Below are positions 53,114-62,489 of a stretch of DNA of 64,000 bases, in pieces. The notes below the pieces were generated by a model. It did no database searches and was not told where the DNA came from. It worked only from the letters and a program-made list of their open reading frames with translations. The position numbers and the translations under genes are program-made. This stretch comes from Streptomyces mashuensis (GTDB lineage: Bacteria > Actinomycetota > Actinomycetes > Streptomycetales > Streptomycetaceae): assembly GCF_014654785.1 (NCBI RefSeq), contig NZ_BNBD01000005.1, positions 124,001-188,000 of the forward strand. The letters run 5' to 3'. Position 1 is the stretch's first letter, and each line of letters begins with the position of its first letter.

Positions 53114-56100
53114 GTGACCGCCCCGGAACTCGATCCGTTCGGAACCGCGCGACTGCGCCACGGCGTCCTCGACGCCTGGGCGGCGTCGCCCGCCCGCTTC
53201 CGCGAGGACGCCAACGCCGAGGAGGACCTCGCCCTCGGCGGCTACCGCGACCGGCTCGTCGTCGAGCTCGCGCAGAACGCCGCCGACGCGGCCCGCCGCG
53301 CCGGCGTCCCCGGCCGGCTCCGCCTCACCCTGCACGCCGCGGACGAGAAGAACGGCACCCCGGCCACCCTCGCCGCCGCGAACACCGGGGCGCCCCTGGA
53401 CGCGGCGGGTGTCGAGTCCCTCGCGACGTTGCGGGCCTCGGCCAAGCGGGAGGACGCCGAAGCGGCGGTCGGCCGTTTCGGCGTGGGTTTCGCCGCCGTC
53501 CTCGCCGTCAGCGACGAACCCGCCGTGCTCAGCCGCACCGGCGGCGTCCGCTGGTCGCTCGCCGAGGCCCGGAACCTGGCCGCCGAGCGGGCCGCCGGCA
53601 GCCCCGGCCTCGCCGACGAGATCCGCCGCCGTGAGGGCCACGTCCCCCTGCTGCGGCTGCCGCTGCCCGCCGAGGGCGGCGCGCCCGAGGGCTACGACAC
53701 CGTCGTCGTCCTGCCGCTGCGCGACGGCGCCGCCGCCGATCTGACGGAGCGGCTGCTCGCCGCCGTCGACGACGCCCTGCTGCTCGCCCTGCCCGGCCTC
53801 GCCGAGATCGTCGTCGAGACGGTCGGCGCCGCCGCCCCGCGCGTGCTGACGCGCCGCCAGGAAGGCGCGTACATCGTCGTCGAGGACACCGCCGGCGGCG
53901 GCCGCACGACGCGCTGGCGCGTGGAGAGCGCCGGCGGCCGGCTCGACGCGGCGCTGCTCGCCGACCGGCCCGTGGAGGAACGGCTGCGCCCGCACTGGTC
54001 GGTGACCTGGGCCGTTCCCGTCGGTCCCGACGGCACGCCCGCCTTCCCCGGAACCGCCCCCGTCGTGCACGCGCCCACGCCCACCGACGAGCCGCTGGGC
54101 CTGCCCGCGCTGCTCATCGCGAGCTTCCCGCTCGACCCCACCCGCCGGCACGCCGCGCCGGGCCCGCTCACCGACTTCCTCACCGCGCGCGCCGCCGACA
54201 CGTACGCGGCGTTGCTGCGCGGCTGGCGCCCCGTCAGCACCGGCACGCTCGACCTCGTACCGGCGCCCCTCGGCCGGGGCGCGCTCGACGCGGAGCTGCG
54301 CCGCCTGGTGCTGGAGCGGCTGCCGCGCGTGCCGTTCCTGCCGAGCGCCGCCACCACGGCGGCCGGTGCGGCGGGCGAGGAGCCCACGGCGCCGCCCGGC
54401 GGCGGCATCGAGGGCATCCCCTGGTCGGAGGGCCCCGACGCGGCGCGCCACCTGCCGGGCCCGGACGCGGAGCCCCTCACCGGCCCGTGGGAGGAGCCGG
54501 ACGGCGGGACCGTCGCGCTGCGGCCCGTCGACGCCGAGATCGTCGAGGGCGCGGGTGCCGACACCGTCGCCGTGCTCGCCGAGCTGTTCCCCGGCCTGCT
54601 GCCGGCCGGCCTGGAGCGGCGGCAGGAGCTGCGTGCCCTGGGCGTGGCCCGGGTGCCGCTCGGCGAGGTCGTCGACCGTCTCGCCGGTGTCGAGCGCGCG
54701 CCGTCGTGGTGGTGGCGGCTCTACGACAGCCTGGCCGGCGTCGACCCGGACCGGCTCACCGGCCTGCCCGTGCCGCTCGCCGACCGCGGCACCGCCGTCG
54801 GCCCGCGCCAGGTGCTGCTGCCGCCGTCCGACCTCACCGGTTCCGAGCGGCTGTCCCGCCTCGGCCTGAAGGTCGTCCACCCGGAGGCCGCCCACCCGCT
54901 CCTGGAGAAGCTGGGCGCCACGCCCGCCTCGCCGCGCGCCGTGCTGCGCACCCCGCAGATCCGCGCCGCCGTCGCCGCCTCGCTCGACGCGGACGAGATC
55001 TGGTACGACGACGGGGACGACGGCGGCCTGGACGCCGACGCGCTGGCCGAGGTCGTCCTGACGCTGGTCCGCGACGCCGGGCTCGCCCCCGGCGACGAGC
55101 CGTGGCTCGGCGCGCTCGCCCTGCCCGACGAGGACGGCGAACTGGCGCCCGCCGGCGAGCTCGTGCTGCCCGGCAGCGCCTTCGAACGCGTCATCCGGCC
55201 CGGCGAACTCGCCGCGTGCGACGCGGCGCTGGCCGAGCGCTGGGGCGAGCAGCCGCTCACCGCCGTCGGCGTGCTCGCCGGCTTCGCGCTGGTCCGCGCC
55301 ACCGACGTCGTCCTCGACCCGGACGAACTGGAGCCGCGCGACAGCGATTTCGCCGAGCCCGACGACGTGGGCCTGCTCGACGCCGTCGACGTGTGGTGCG
55401 AGGACGTCCTCGACGGGCTGCCGGACACCACCGTGCCGCCGGTCGCCACCGAGATCGTCGCCGTCCGCGACCTCGACCTCGTCGACGACGACGCCTGGCC
55501 CGAGGCCCTGGCCATGCTGTCCGTGCCGCCGCTGCGCGACGCGCTGACGCAGCCGGTGCGGGTGCTGCTGCCCGACGGCACCACCGAGTCCGTCCGCCCG
55601 TACACGGCGTGGTGGCTGCGGGGCCACCCCGTCCTCGACGGGCGCCGCCCCGCCGGCCTGCGGGCCGCCGGCACGGACCCGCTGCTGGCGGGCCTGTACG
55701 AGGCCGCGGACGCCGGCGACCTGGCCGACGAGCAGGTGCTGCGCGCCCTCGGCGTACGGACGTCGGTCACCGCCCTGCTGGACGAGCCCGGCGGCGCCGC
55801 CGAACTGCTGGCCCGCCTCGCCGACCCGGACCGCCCGGTGACCCCGGCCCAGCTGCACGGCCTCTACGGGGCGCTGGCCGCGCTGGACCCGGACGAGGTG
55901 ACGCTGCCCGACGAGCTGCGGGCCGTCGTCGACGACGCCGTACGGGTCGTGGACGCCGCCGACGCGCTGGTGGCCGACGCCCCCGACCTGCTGCCGCTGG
56001 CCGCGGGCCATCCCCTGCTGCCCGTCCGCCCCGACCGGGCCGCCGACCTCGCCGAGCTGTTGCAGGTGCGACGGGTGAGCGAGGTGTTCCCGGTGGCCGT

Positions 56101-56383
56101 TCCGGCCGGCGAGGGCGAGGAGCGCGCGGTGCCCGAGGGGGTGCGCGTGCTGCTGCCGGGCGCCCCGGCCACGTACGTCGAGCACGAGGAGCTGGTGGTC
56201 GGCGGCATCGAGCTGGACTGGCGCCTGGGCCCCGACGGCGTGCTGCACGCCAGCACCCTGGAGGGCGTGGCGGCGGGCCTGGCCTGGGCCGCGGGCGCCT
56301 GGTCGCGGCGGTTCGAGGCGGCGGCGCTGCTGGAGGACCCGTCGCGGACGGACGAGCTGGCGCGGTCGCGCTGGTTCGACTGA
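53114..56383 (+). CDS. GHKL ATPase, sacsin/HSP90-like N-terminal domain
   Basis: 1089 residues from a GTG, with AGGAGA before it. The N-terminus is an HSP90-type ATP-binding Bergerat fold: N-box VVELAQNAADAAR (49-61), a G1-like AANTGAPLD (88-96) where the usual DxG is NTG, and G2 VGRFGVGFAAVL (119-130). The remaining ~900 residues are Ala/Asp-rich with no recognisable domain except possible sacsin-like repeats. Annotated in databases as molecular chaperone Hsp90-like or sacsin N-terminal-like. Role unknown. Confidence 0.88.
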   Translation: MTAPELDPFGTARLRHGVLDAWAASPARFREDANAEEDLALGGYRDRLVVELAQNAADAARRAGVPGRLRLTLHAADEKNGTPATLAAANTGAPLDAAGVESLATLRASAKREDAEAAVGRFGVGFAAVLAVSDEPAVLSRTGGVRWSLAEARNLAAERAAGSPGLADEIRRREGHVPLLRLPLPAEGGAPEGYDTVVVLPLRDGAAADLTERLLAAVDDALLLALPGLAEIVVETVGAAAPRVLTRRQEGAYIVVEDTAGGGRTTRWRVESAGGRLDAALLADRPVEERLRPHWSVTWAVPVGPDGTPAFPGTAPVVHAPTPTDEPLGLPALLIASFPLDPTRRHAAPGPLTDFLTARAADTYAALLRGWRPVSTGTLDLVPAPLGRGALDAELRRLVLERLPRVPFLPSAATTAAGAAGEEPTAPPGGGIEGIPWSEGPDAARHLPGPDAEPLTGPWEEPDGGTVALRPVDAEIVEGAGADTVAVLAELFPGLLPAGLERRQELRALGVARVPLGEVVDRLAGVERAPSWWWRLYDSLAGVDPDRLTGLPVPLADRGTAVGPRQVLLPPSDLTGSERLSRLGLKVVHPEAAHPLLEKLGATPASPRAVLRTPQIRAAVAASLDADEIWYDDGDDGGLDADALAEVVLTLVRDAGLAPGDEPWLGALALPDEDGELAPAGELVLPGSAFERVIRPGELAACDAALAERWGEQPLTAVGVLAGFALVRATDVVLDPDELEPRDSDFAEPDDVGLLDAVDVWCEDVLDGLPDTTVPPVATEIVAVRDLDLVDDDAWPEALAMLSVPPLRDALTQPVRVLLPDGTTESVRPYTAWWLRGHPVLDGRRPAGLRAAGTDPLLAGLYEAADAGDLADEQVLRALGVRTSVTALLDEPGGAAELLARLADPDRPVTPAQLHGLYGALAALDPDEVTLPDELRAVVDDAVRVVDAADALVADAPDLLPLAAGHPLLPVRPDRAADLAELLQVRRVSEVFPVAVPAGEGEERAVPEGVRVLLPGAPATYVEHEELVVGGIELDWRLGPDGVLHASTLEGVAAGLAWAAGAWSRRFEAAALLEDPSRTDELARSRWFD

Positions 56384-56438
56384 GCCGGGCCGGGGGTGTC
56401 ACCCTGGAGAGAGGTAATCATCGGCCCGGGAGGCCGTC

Positions 56439-56630
56439 ATGACCAGGAAAGTCGCCGACTGCCGCAAGTACCCCAGCGAGAGCAACTGCACCCTCACCAT
56501 CGCCGGTGAGGAGGAGGAAGTGCTGCGCGCGGCCACGCAGCACGCCGTGTCCGTGCACCAGCACGAGGACACGCCGGAGCTGCGCGACCAGATCCGCGGC
56601 ATGCTGGAGGACGAGAAGGCCGGAAGCTAG
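56439..56630 (+). CDS. DUF1059 protein
   Basis: 63 residues: VADCRKYPSESNCTLTIAGEEEEVLRAATQHAVSVHQHEDTPELRDQIRGML (family pattern, residues 5-56). GGGAGG precedes the ATG. DUF1059 proteins are small, predicted soluble; function unknown. The two Cys residues are conserved. Located between the ATPase and the convergent CtpE-like pump. Confidence 0.85.
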   Translation: MTRKVADCRKYPSESNCTLTIAGEEEEVLRAATQHAVSVHQHEDTPELRDQIRGMLEDEKAGS

Positions 56631-56653
56631 CTTCCCGCTCGGAGCCCCCCCGC

Positions 56654-59023
56654 TCACGCCGGGAAGCGGCGCCCCACCCACCGCCAGGTGAGTTCCAGGG
56701 CCGTCGCCGCGACCGCGGCGACGGCCACGGCCGTCCACGGCAGCACCGTGCCGACCAGCCGCAGGGCGCAGAAGTGCTGGAGGAACGGGGTGACCAGCAC
56801 CAGCAGGAACCCCGCCGCCATCGCCAGCACCAGCCCGACCCGCCACCAGGTGTAGGGCCGGGCGATGATCGCGAGCACCCAGAGGGAGATCAGGAACAGC
56901 GTCAGCGTGGCGGCGCTGGTCTGCGCCTGGAGCGCGCCCTCCCCGCCGTAGTGCGCGCGGGCCAGCAGGTACGTGACGAAGGTGGCCGCGCCGGCGATCA
57001 GGCCAGCGGGGACGGCGTACCGCATCACACGGCGCACGAAGTGCGGTCGTGCGCGCTCCTTGTTCGGTGCCAGCGCCAGGAAGAACGCCGGTACGCCGAT
57101 GGTGAGCGTCGACAGCAGCGTCAGGTGGCGCGGCAGGAACGGGTAGGGCACGCGTGTGCACACGACGAGGATCGCCAGCAGCACCGAGTAGGCCGTCTTC
57201 GTCAGGAACAGCGTGGCCACGCGCGTGATGTTGCCGATCACGCGCCGCCCCTCGGCGACCACCGACGGCAGCGAGGCGAAGCTGTTGTCCAGCAGCACGA
57301 TCTGCGCCACCGCGCGCGTGGCCTCCGAGCCGGAGCCCATGGAGACGCCGATGTCGGCGTCCTTCAGCGCCAGCACGTCGTTCACGCCGTCGCCCGTCAT
57401 CGCCACGGTGTGCCCGCGCGACTGGAGCGCGCCCACCATGTCGCGCTTCTGCCGCGGCGTGACCCGCCCGAAGACCGTGCCCCGGTCCAGTTCCTCCGCC
57501 ATGCCCTGCCGCTCGGCGGGCAGCCGCCGCGCGTCCACCGGTGCCTGCGCGCCCGGCAGCCCCAGCTGGCCGGCGACGGCCCCCACCGACACCGCGTTGT
57601 CGCCCGAGATCACCTTCGCGGCCACGTCCTGCTCGGCGAAGTAGCGCAGCGTCTCCGCCGCGTCCGCGCGCAGCCGCTGCTCCAGGACGACGAGCGCGGC
57701 GGGCGTCACGTCCTCGGCGACGCGCGGGTCGCCCAGCTCCCGTTCCGTCCGCGCCAGCAGCAGCACCCGCAGCCCCTGCGCGTTGAGCTGCTCCGTCTCG
57801 CGCAGCGCGCCGTGCCCGGCGGGCAGGAGCACGTCGGGGGCGCCCAGCAGCCATGTGGCGCTGCCGGTGTCGGGGCTGTTGAGCGCGGCGCCGCTGTACT
57901 TGCGGGCGGAGGAGAACGGCAGCGCCTGCGTGCACCGCCAGCCCGTGCCGTCGGGGTACGCGTCGATGATCGCCCGCAGGCTGGCGTTGGGCCGCGGGTC
58001 CGCCTCGCCGAGCGCGCCCAGCACCTGCCGTACGTACGTCTCGTCGGTGCGGGCGTCCGGCAGTACGCGCAGCTCGCTGACGTCCATGCCGCCCTCGGTG
58101 AGCGTGCCGGTCTTGTCCAGGCACACCACGTCGACCCGGGCCAGGCCCTCGATCGCGGGCAGCTCCTGCACCAGGCACTTGCGCCGGCCCAGCCGCACCA
58201 CGCCGATCGCGAAGGCCACGGACGTCAGCAGCACCAGCCCCTCGGGCACCATCGGCACGATCCCGGCCACCATCCGCCGGACCGCCTCCCGCCAGTCGTG
58301 GCCCTGCACCAGCAGCTGCCCGACGACCAGCCCGATCGCGGCGGGGAGCATCATCCACGTCACGTACTTGAGGATCAGGCTGATGCCGGTGCGCAGCTCG
58401 GAGTGGACGAGCGTGAAGCGCGACGCCTCCTCGGCGAGCTGCGCCGCGTACGCCTCGCGCCCCACCTTGGTGGCGGTGTACGCGCCGCCGCCGGCCACGA
58501 CGAACGAGCCGGACATCACAGCGTCGCCGGGCTGCTTGGCCACGGGGTCGGCCTCGCCGGTCAGCAACGACTCGTCGATCTCCAGCCCGTCGGCCTCCGC
58601 CACCTCGCCGTCGACGACGCACTTGTCGCCGGGCCCCAGCTCGATGAGGTCGCCGAGCACGATCTCGCGGGTGGCGACGGGCGCGGCGGTGCCGTCGCGG
58701 CGGACGGTGGGGCGGGTCTCGCCGATGACGGCGAGGGAGTCGAGGGTCTTCTTGGCGCGGAGCTCCTGGACGATGCCGATGGCGGTGTTGGCGATGATGA
58801 CGAAGCCGAACAGGCCGTCCTGGAGGGGCCCGACGACGAGGACGATCAGGAAGAGCACGCCGATGATCGCGTTGAAGCGGGTGAAGACGTTGGCGCGGAC
58901 GATGTCGGCGGTCGACCGGGAGGAGCGGACGGGGACGTCGTTGACTTCCCCGCGGGCGATCCGCGCGGCCACGTCGGCGGCGCTCAGCCCGCGGTGCGCG
59001 ACGGGCCGGGTCACGCTGCTCAT
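56654..59023 (-). CDS. CtpE-like cation-transporting P-type ATPase
   Basis: 789 residues from the ATG at 59023. The actuator loop LLTGEADPVAKQ (about 153-164), the membrane PEGL at 260-263 and the phosphorylation site DKTGTLTE at 303-310 are intact; TGDGVNDVLALKDADIG is the hinge. About ten membrane helices. It has no heavy-metal-binding CXXC N-terminal domain. Domain order and motifs resemble mycobacterial CtpE, linked to calcium uptake; ion here is uncertain. Confidence 0.92.
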   Translation of the reverse strand: MSSVTRPVAHRGLSAADVAARIARGEVNDVPVRSSRSTADIVRANVFTRFNAIIGVLFLIVLVVGPLQDGLFGFVIIANTAIGIVQELRAKKTLDSLAVIGETRPTVRRDGTAAPVATREIVLGDLIELGPGDKCVVDGEVAEADGLEIDESLLTGEADPVAKQPGDAVMSGSFVVAGGGAYTATKVGREAYAAQLAEEASRFTLVHSELRTGISLILKYVTWMMLPAAIGLVVGQLLVQGHDWREAVRRMVAGIVPMVPEGLVLLTSVAFAIGVVRLGRRKCLVQELPAIEGLARVDVVCLDKTGTLTEGGMDVSELRVLPDARTDETYVRQVLGALGEADPRPNASLRAIIDAYPDGTGWRCTQALPFSSARKYSGAALNSPDTGSATWLLGAPDVLLPAGHGALRETEQLNAQGLRVLLLARTERELGDPRVAEDVTPAALVVLEQRLRADAAETLRYFAEQDVAAKVISGDNAVSVGAVAGQLGLPGAQAPVDARRLPAERQGMAEELDRGTVFGRVTPRQKRDMVGALQSRGHTVAMTGDGVNDVLALKDADIGVSMGSGSEATRAVAQIVLLDNSFASLPSVVAEGRRVIGNITRVATLFLTKTAYSVLLAILVVCTRVPYPFLPRHLTLLSTLTIGVPAFFLALAPNKERARPHFVRRVMRYAVPAGLIAGAATFVTYLLARAHYGGEGALQAQTSAATLTLFLISLWVLAIIARPYTWWRVGLVLAMAAGFLLVLVTPFLQHFCALRLVGTVLPWTAVAVAAVAATALELTWRWVGRRFPA

Positions 59024-59093
59024 GGTTCGACGGTACGGGGCCGCGGGGCGGCGGGCCTGTCGAACGGCGGGGGAGCCCCGCGGCTGTCGGCGG

Positions 59094-59128
59094 CTAGGGG
59101 GTGTGCCGACCCATCGGACACCCCCTAG
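59094..59128 (-). terminator. Terminator containing the DUF2530 stop codon
   Basis: CTAGGGGGTGT and ACACCCCCTAG are perfect 11-base arms, with a CCG/CGG inner stem and loop ACCCAT. The TAG of the DUF2530 gene is part of the arm. It isolates this gene from the P-type ATPase downstream. Confidence 0.75.
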
Positions 59129-59406
59129 GGGCGCTTTGCGGCCACGGCGGCCGCGGCGTCGCGCTCGCGGGCGGCGCGGATGGCGGCGTCGCGCTTGCGG
59201 ACGTACCAGATGCCGATCAGGCCGAGGCCGCCGCCGGCGAGGCAGGTCCACAGCCACCACAGGTGGCCGTGGTCCTCGAACCATCCGTAGAACGGCAGCT
59301 GGACGAGGAAGAGGACGAACCAGACGATCGTGCCGCCGGTGACCGTGGCGACGACCGGCCCCTCGAGGGGCTCGGGGGCTTCATGCCGGGGTGTCCACTT
59401 CGTCAT
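59125..59406 (-). CDS. DUF2530 membrane protein
   Basis: 93 residues from the ATG at 59406; the frame is open to 59487 but the family starts TKWTPRHEAPEPLEGPVVATV. Two hydrophobic segments (GGTIVWFVLFLVQLPFYGW and LWWLWTCLAGGGLGLIGIWYV) and an Arg-rich tail. DUF2530 is an actinobacterial family of unknown function, always divergent from or beside an NCS2 permease gene, as here. Confidence 0.9.
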   Translation of the reverse strand: MTKWTPRHEAPEPLEGPVVATVTGGTIVWFVLFLVQLPFYGWFEDHGHLWWLWTCLAGGGLGLIGIWYVRKRDAAIRAARERDAAAAVAAKRP

Positions 59407-59642
59407 GGCGCAAGCGTAGTCCGTCGGGGGGACGGCGGGGTCGTGCGGGCCCTGGTGGGACAGGGGTCTACGCGCGGAGATAGCCAAATGGGTGTTGTTT
59501 ATTCATACTGAATCGAACTGGATTTGCTCGACTGGTTTTGTTTGATCATCCAAGGCTTAGCCAAAGGTGATCAAAGCCGGTCAGAAGTTGATCTTTTTGT
59601 TTGTCCCCGGCCCCACCGGGCCCGAATGACTGAGGTCCCTTG
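59407..59642. promoter_or_regulatory. AT-rich divergent promoter region of DUF2530 and NCS2 permease
   Basis: Unusually AT-rich for this window. Inverted repeat TTTGATCA (59541-59548) / TGATCAAA (59568-59575) flanks CCAAGGCTTAGCC-type sequence; ATTCA-tac-TGAAT lies at about 59500. GAGG is the likely NCS2 ribosome-binding site. A purine-responsive regulator is plausible but unnamed. Confidence 0.5.
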
Positions 59643-61121
59643 ATGACCACCTCGGCCACACCCGCCCCCGCGGCCGCGAAGACTCCCACCCCCTCCAGCC
59701 CCGAGCCCAGCCGCAACGCGCTCGACCGCTATTTCCGGATCTCGGAGCGCGGCTCGACCGTGGCGCGTGAGCTCCGCGGCGGACTGGCGACGTTCTTTGC
59801 GATGGCGTACATCATCGTGCTGAACCCGATCATTCTGGGCGCGGGCCAGGACAAGTACGGTCACCAGCTGGACAACGCCCAGCTGGTCACGGCCACCGCC
59901 CTGATGGCCGGCCTGACCACGATCCTCATGGGCGCCATCGGCAACGTCCCCATCGCCTGCGCGGCCGGCCTCGGCATCAACGCCGTCGTCTCGCTCCAGC
60001 TCGCGCCCAAGATGAGCTGGCCCGACGCCATGGGCATGGTGGTCCTGGCCGGCCTCGTGCTGATGGTCCTGGTCGCCTCCGGCCTGCGGCAGCGCGTCAT
60101 GGACGCGATACCCGGCGGCCTCCGGCGCGCCATCGCGATCGGCATCGGCCTGTTCATCTCCCTGATCGGCCTGGTCGACTCCGGCTTCGTCACCCGCAAC
60201 CCGGACGCCGCCCACACCACCGTCCCGCTCGGCCTCGGCCAGGGCGGCCAGCTGCAGGGCTGGCCGGTGCTGGTCTTCGTGCTCGGCCTCGCGCTGACCT
60301 TCGTCCTCGTCGTCCGCAAGACGCGCGGCGCCATCCTCATCGGCATCGTGACCATGACGGTCCTCGCCGTCGTCATCAACGCGACCGCGAAGATCCCCGA
60401 CGCGAAGTGGGGCCTGAGCGTCCCGAAGATGCCGGACCACATCGTGGGTGCACCCGACTTCGGCCTCGTCGGTCACATCAGCCTCTTCGGCGGCTTCCGC
60501 GAGGTGGGCCTGCTCACCGGCTGCCTGTTCGTCTTCACCGTGCTGCTGTCCGGGTTCTTCGACGCGATGGGCACGATCATCGGCGTCGGCGAGGAGGCGG
60601 GCCTGACCGACGAGAAGGGCCAGCTGCCCAACATGGGCCGCATCCTGATGATCGACGGCGTGGCCGTCGCCGCCGGCGGCGCCGGCTCGGCCTCCGCCAA
60701 CACCTGCTTCGTCGAGTCCACCGCCGGCGTCGGCGAGGGCGCCCGCACGGGCCTCGCCAACCTCATGACCGGCGGCCTCTTCCTGCTCGCCCTGGTCTTC
60801 ACCCCGCTCGCCACGGTGGTCCCCTCGCAGGCCGCCACCCCGGCGCTGCTCGTCGTCGGCTTCCTCATCATGGCGGCCAACGTCCGGGAGATCGACTGGA
60901 GCGACTTCACGATCGCGATCCCCGCGTTCCTGACGGTCGTCTCCATGCCGTTCACGTACTCGATCACCAACGGCATCGGCATCGGCGTACTGGCCTTCAT
61001 CCTGCTGCGCATCGCCGACAAGCGGGCCCGCGAGGTCCCGTGGCTGCTCAACGTGGTCGGCCTGTGCTTCCTGGTCTACTTCCTGCTCGACCCGATCGAG
61101 CAGGCGCTGGGCGTGAAGTAG
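59643..61121 (+). CDS. NCS2 purine (guanine/hypoxanthine) permease
   Basis: 492 residues from the ATG at 59643. About 13-14 membrane segments. The azaguanine-resistance-like NCS2 motifs are present: LRGGLATFFAMAYIIVLNP, ACAAGLGINAVVSL, LFDAMGTIIGVGEEAG-type loop (at about residues 300-320, read GFFDAMGTIIGVG) and ASANTCFVESTAGVGEGARTGL. Imports purine bases with protons. Divergent from DUF2530, with a strong terminator at 61148-61183. Confidence 0.94.
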   Translation: MTTSATPAPAAAKTPTPSSPEPSRNALDRYFRISERGSTVARELRGGLATFFAMAYIIVLNPIILGAGQDKYGHQLDNAQLVTATALMAGLTTILMGAIGNVPIACAAGLGINAVVSLQLAPKMSWPDAMGMVVLAGLVLMVLVASGLRQRVMDAIPGGLRRAIAIGIGLFISLIGLVDSGFVTRNPDAAHTTVPLGLGQGGQLQGWPVLVFVLGLALTFVLVVRKTRGAILIGIVTMTVLAVVINATAKIPDAKWGLSVPKMPDHIVGAPDFGLVGHISLFGGFREVGLLTGCLFVFTVLLSGFFDAMGTIIGVGEEAGLTDEKGQLPNMGRILMIDGVAVAAGGAGSASANTCFVESTAGVGEGARTGLANLMTGGLFLLALVFTPLATVVPSQAATPALLVVGFLIMAANVREIDWSDFTIAIPAFLTVVSMPFTYSITNGIGIGVLAFILLRIADKRAREVPWLLNVVGLCFLVYFLLDPIEQALGVK

Positions 61122-61147
61122 CGCCCGCGCGGTACGCACTCATGCGG

Positions 61148-61183
61148 CGAGGCGCCGTCCCCGGCTCCGGGGGCGGCGCCTCG
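61148..61183 (+). terminator. NCS2 permease terminator
   Basis: CGAGGCGCCGTCCCCGG pairs with CCGGGGGCGGCGCCTCG with one G-T pair and a two-base to three-base loop. It lies 27 bases after the permease stop. Confidence 0.75.
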
Positions 61184-61396
61184 GTGCGTCGGCCCGCGCC
61201 CCAACCGCCTTGATCATCAATCGATTGCGCTCTAAGGTCGGGGACGTGACTGCCGGGTCGGCCATAAGCCATTCACGAGTAGGGCACCCGGCCTCCGCGT
61301 GAGCCCGGGGCGGGCCCGGGGCCCGCCGTTTCCGTGTCGTTCTGCATTCCCTTCCGCATCCCTTTCCGCGGATTCGACGACACAGGAGACACACCC

Positions 61397-61792
61397 ATGA
61401 CTTCCTCCCCCACTGTTCAGCTGAACCACACCGTGGTCCACGCCACGAACCGGCAGCGGTCCGCCGAGTTCCTCGCCGGCGTCCTCGGCCTGGAGGTCGG
61501 CGCGCCCTTCGGCCCGTTCCTCCCCGTCGACCTCGGGAACGGCGTGACGCTCGACTTCTACGACAGCCGTTACGAGCCGATCCAGTCGCAGCACTACGCG
61601 TTCCTCGTGCCGGACGACGCGTTCGACGGCATGATCGCGCGGCTGGAGGAGCTCGGCGTCACGTACTACGCCAACCCCAACCACACCGACCCCGGCCGCA
61701 CCAACAACCTCTTCGGTGGCCGAGGTGCGTACTTCGCCGACCCGGACGGTCACAACATGGAGATCATGACGCGCCCGTACGTCCGTCCGTGA
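61397..61792 (+). CDS. VOC family (glyoxalase-like) protein, second copy
   Basis: 131 residues from the ATG at 61397, which has AGGAGA upstream. VQLNHTVVHATNRQRSAEFLAGVLG, then NGVTLDFYDSRYEP, QHYAFLVPDDAFDGM and the closing ADPDGHNMEIMTRP. It is similar in length, order and closing motif to the VOC protein at 9095-9478, with metal His in NHTVV and HYAF and a late Glu. Substrate unknown. Confidence 0.9.
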   Translation: MTSSPTVQLNHTVVHATNRQRSAEFLAGVLGLEVGAPFGPFLPVDLGNGVTLDFYDSRYEPIQSQHYAFLVPDDAFDGMIARLEELGVTYYANPNHTDPGRTNNLFGGRGAYFADPDGHNMEIMTRPYVRP

Positions 61793-61901
61793 GGCGGCGA
61801 CGGTCCCCCCAACGGGTGACGTGTGACGTGTGACGGGGTGTGGCGGCGGGGGTAGGTTCCCGCGGCCATGGCTCCACCCCGTCCCCTCGGAAGAGGTGCA
61901 C

Positions 61902-62447
61902 ATGAAGCGTTCCTGGCGCGGAATCGCGGCCTGCGTCGTACTCCCTCTCACGCCGGTCCTGCCGGCGACGGCGCAGGCCGACGGAAACCACGGAAGAGGA
62001 GACGCATCCCGCGCGGTGATCAGCTGCGTGGGTGGCGCGGACGTCCACTTCTCGCCAGGACTCACCCTGCACACCCAGCACTCCCGCATCACCGGCACCG
62101 CCACCTACACCTGCACCGGCATCGACCCCCGCTCCCACCCGACCTCCGCCCGGTCAATCATCAAGGGCGCCGGCGAGACCAGTTGCCTGGGCATCGCGAG
62201 CACCGCCGTGGAGGAGATCACCTGGAACACGGGTGAACACAGCAAGGTCCTCTACGAGCGCCACAACCTGGTCCAGCCGGTGTCCGGGGAGACCGTAGCC
62301 GCCGTCGACGGCAGGGTCGTCGAGGGCAAGTACAAGGGCCGCACGGTGGCGTCCCCCGGCGCGCAACTCACCCTCCGGCCCCTCGACTGCGCGTCGCCGC
62401 AGGGCGTCGACACCATCAACGGCCCGACGACGCTGGTCATCACCTGA
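61902..62447 (+). CDS. Secreted hypothetical protein
   Basis: 181 residues from the ATG at 61902, preceded by GAAGAGG. The signal peptide is KRSWRGIAACVVLPLTPVLPATAQADG, with cleavage likely after ATAQA. The mature part is beta-rich with four cysteines (ISCVGGADV, TYTCTGID, ETSCLGIAS, LRPLDCASP), probably in disulfides. No family recognised; similar small secreted proteins are common in Streptomyces. Confidence 0.8.
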   Translation: MKRSWRGIAACVVLPLTPVLPATAQADGNHGRGDASRAVISCVGGADVHFSPGLTLHTQHSRITGTATYTCTGIDPRSHPTSARSIIKGAGETSCLGIASTAVEEITWNTGEHSKVLYERHNLVQPVSGETVAAVDGRVVEGKYKGRTVASPGAQLTLRPLDCASPQGVDTINGPTTLVIT

Positions 62448-62489
62448 CCCCGGCGCCGGACCGCGGCGGCCGGTCAGTAGGTTGAGCGG

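Noticed and set aside
52619..56248. Long open frame on the minus strand through the GHKL ATPase gene
   Set aside because: It is a codon-bias shadow: composition is Gly/Arg/Val-rich without motifs and the plus-strand gene has a clear Bergerat fold.
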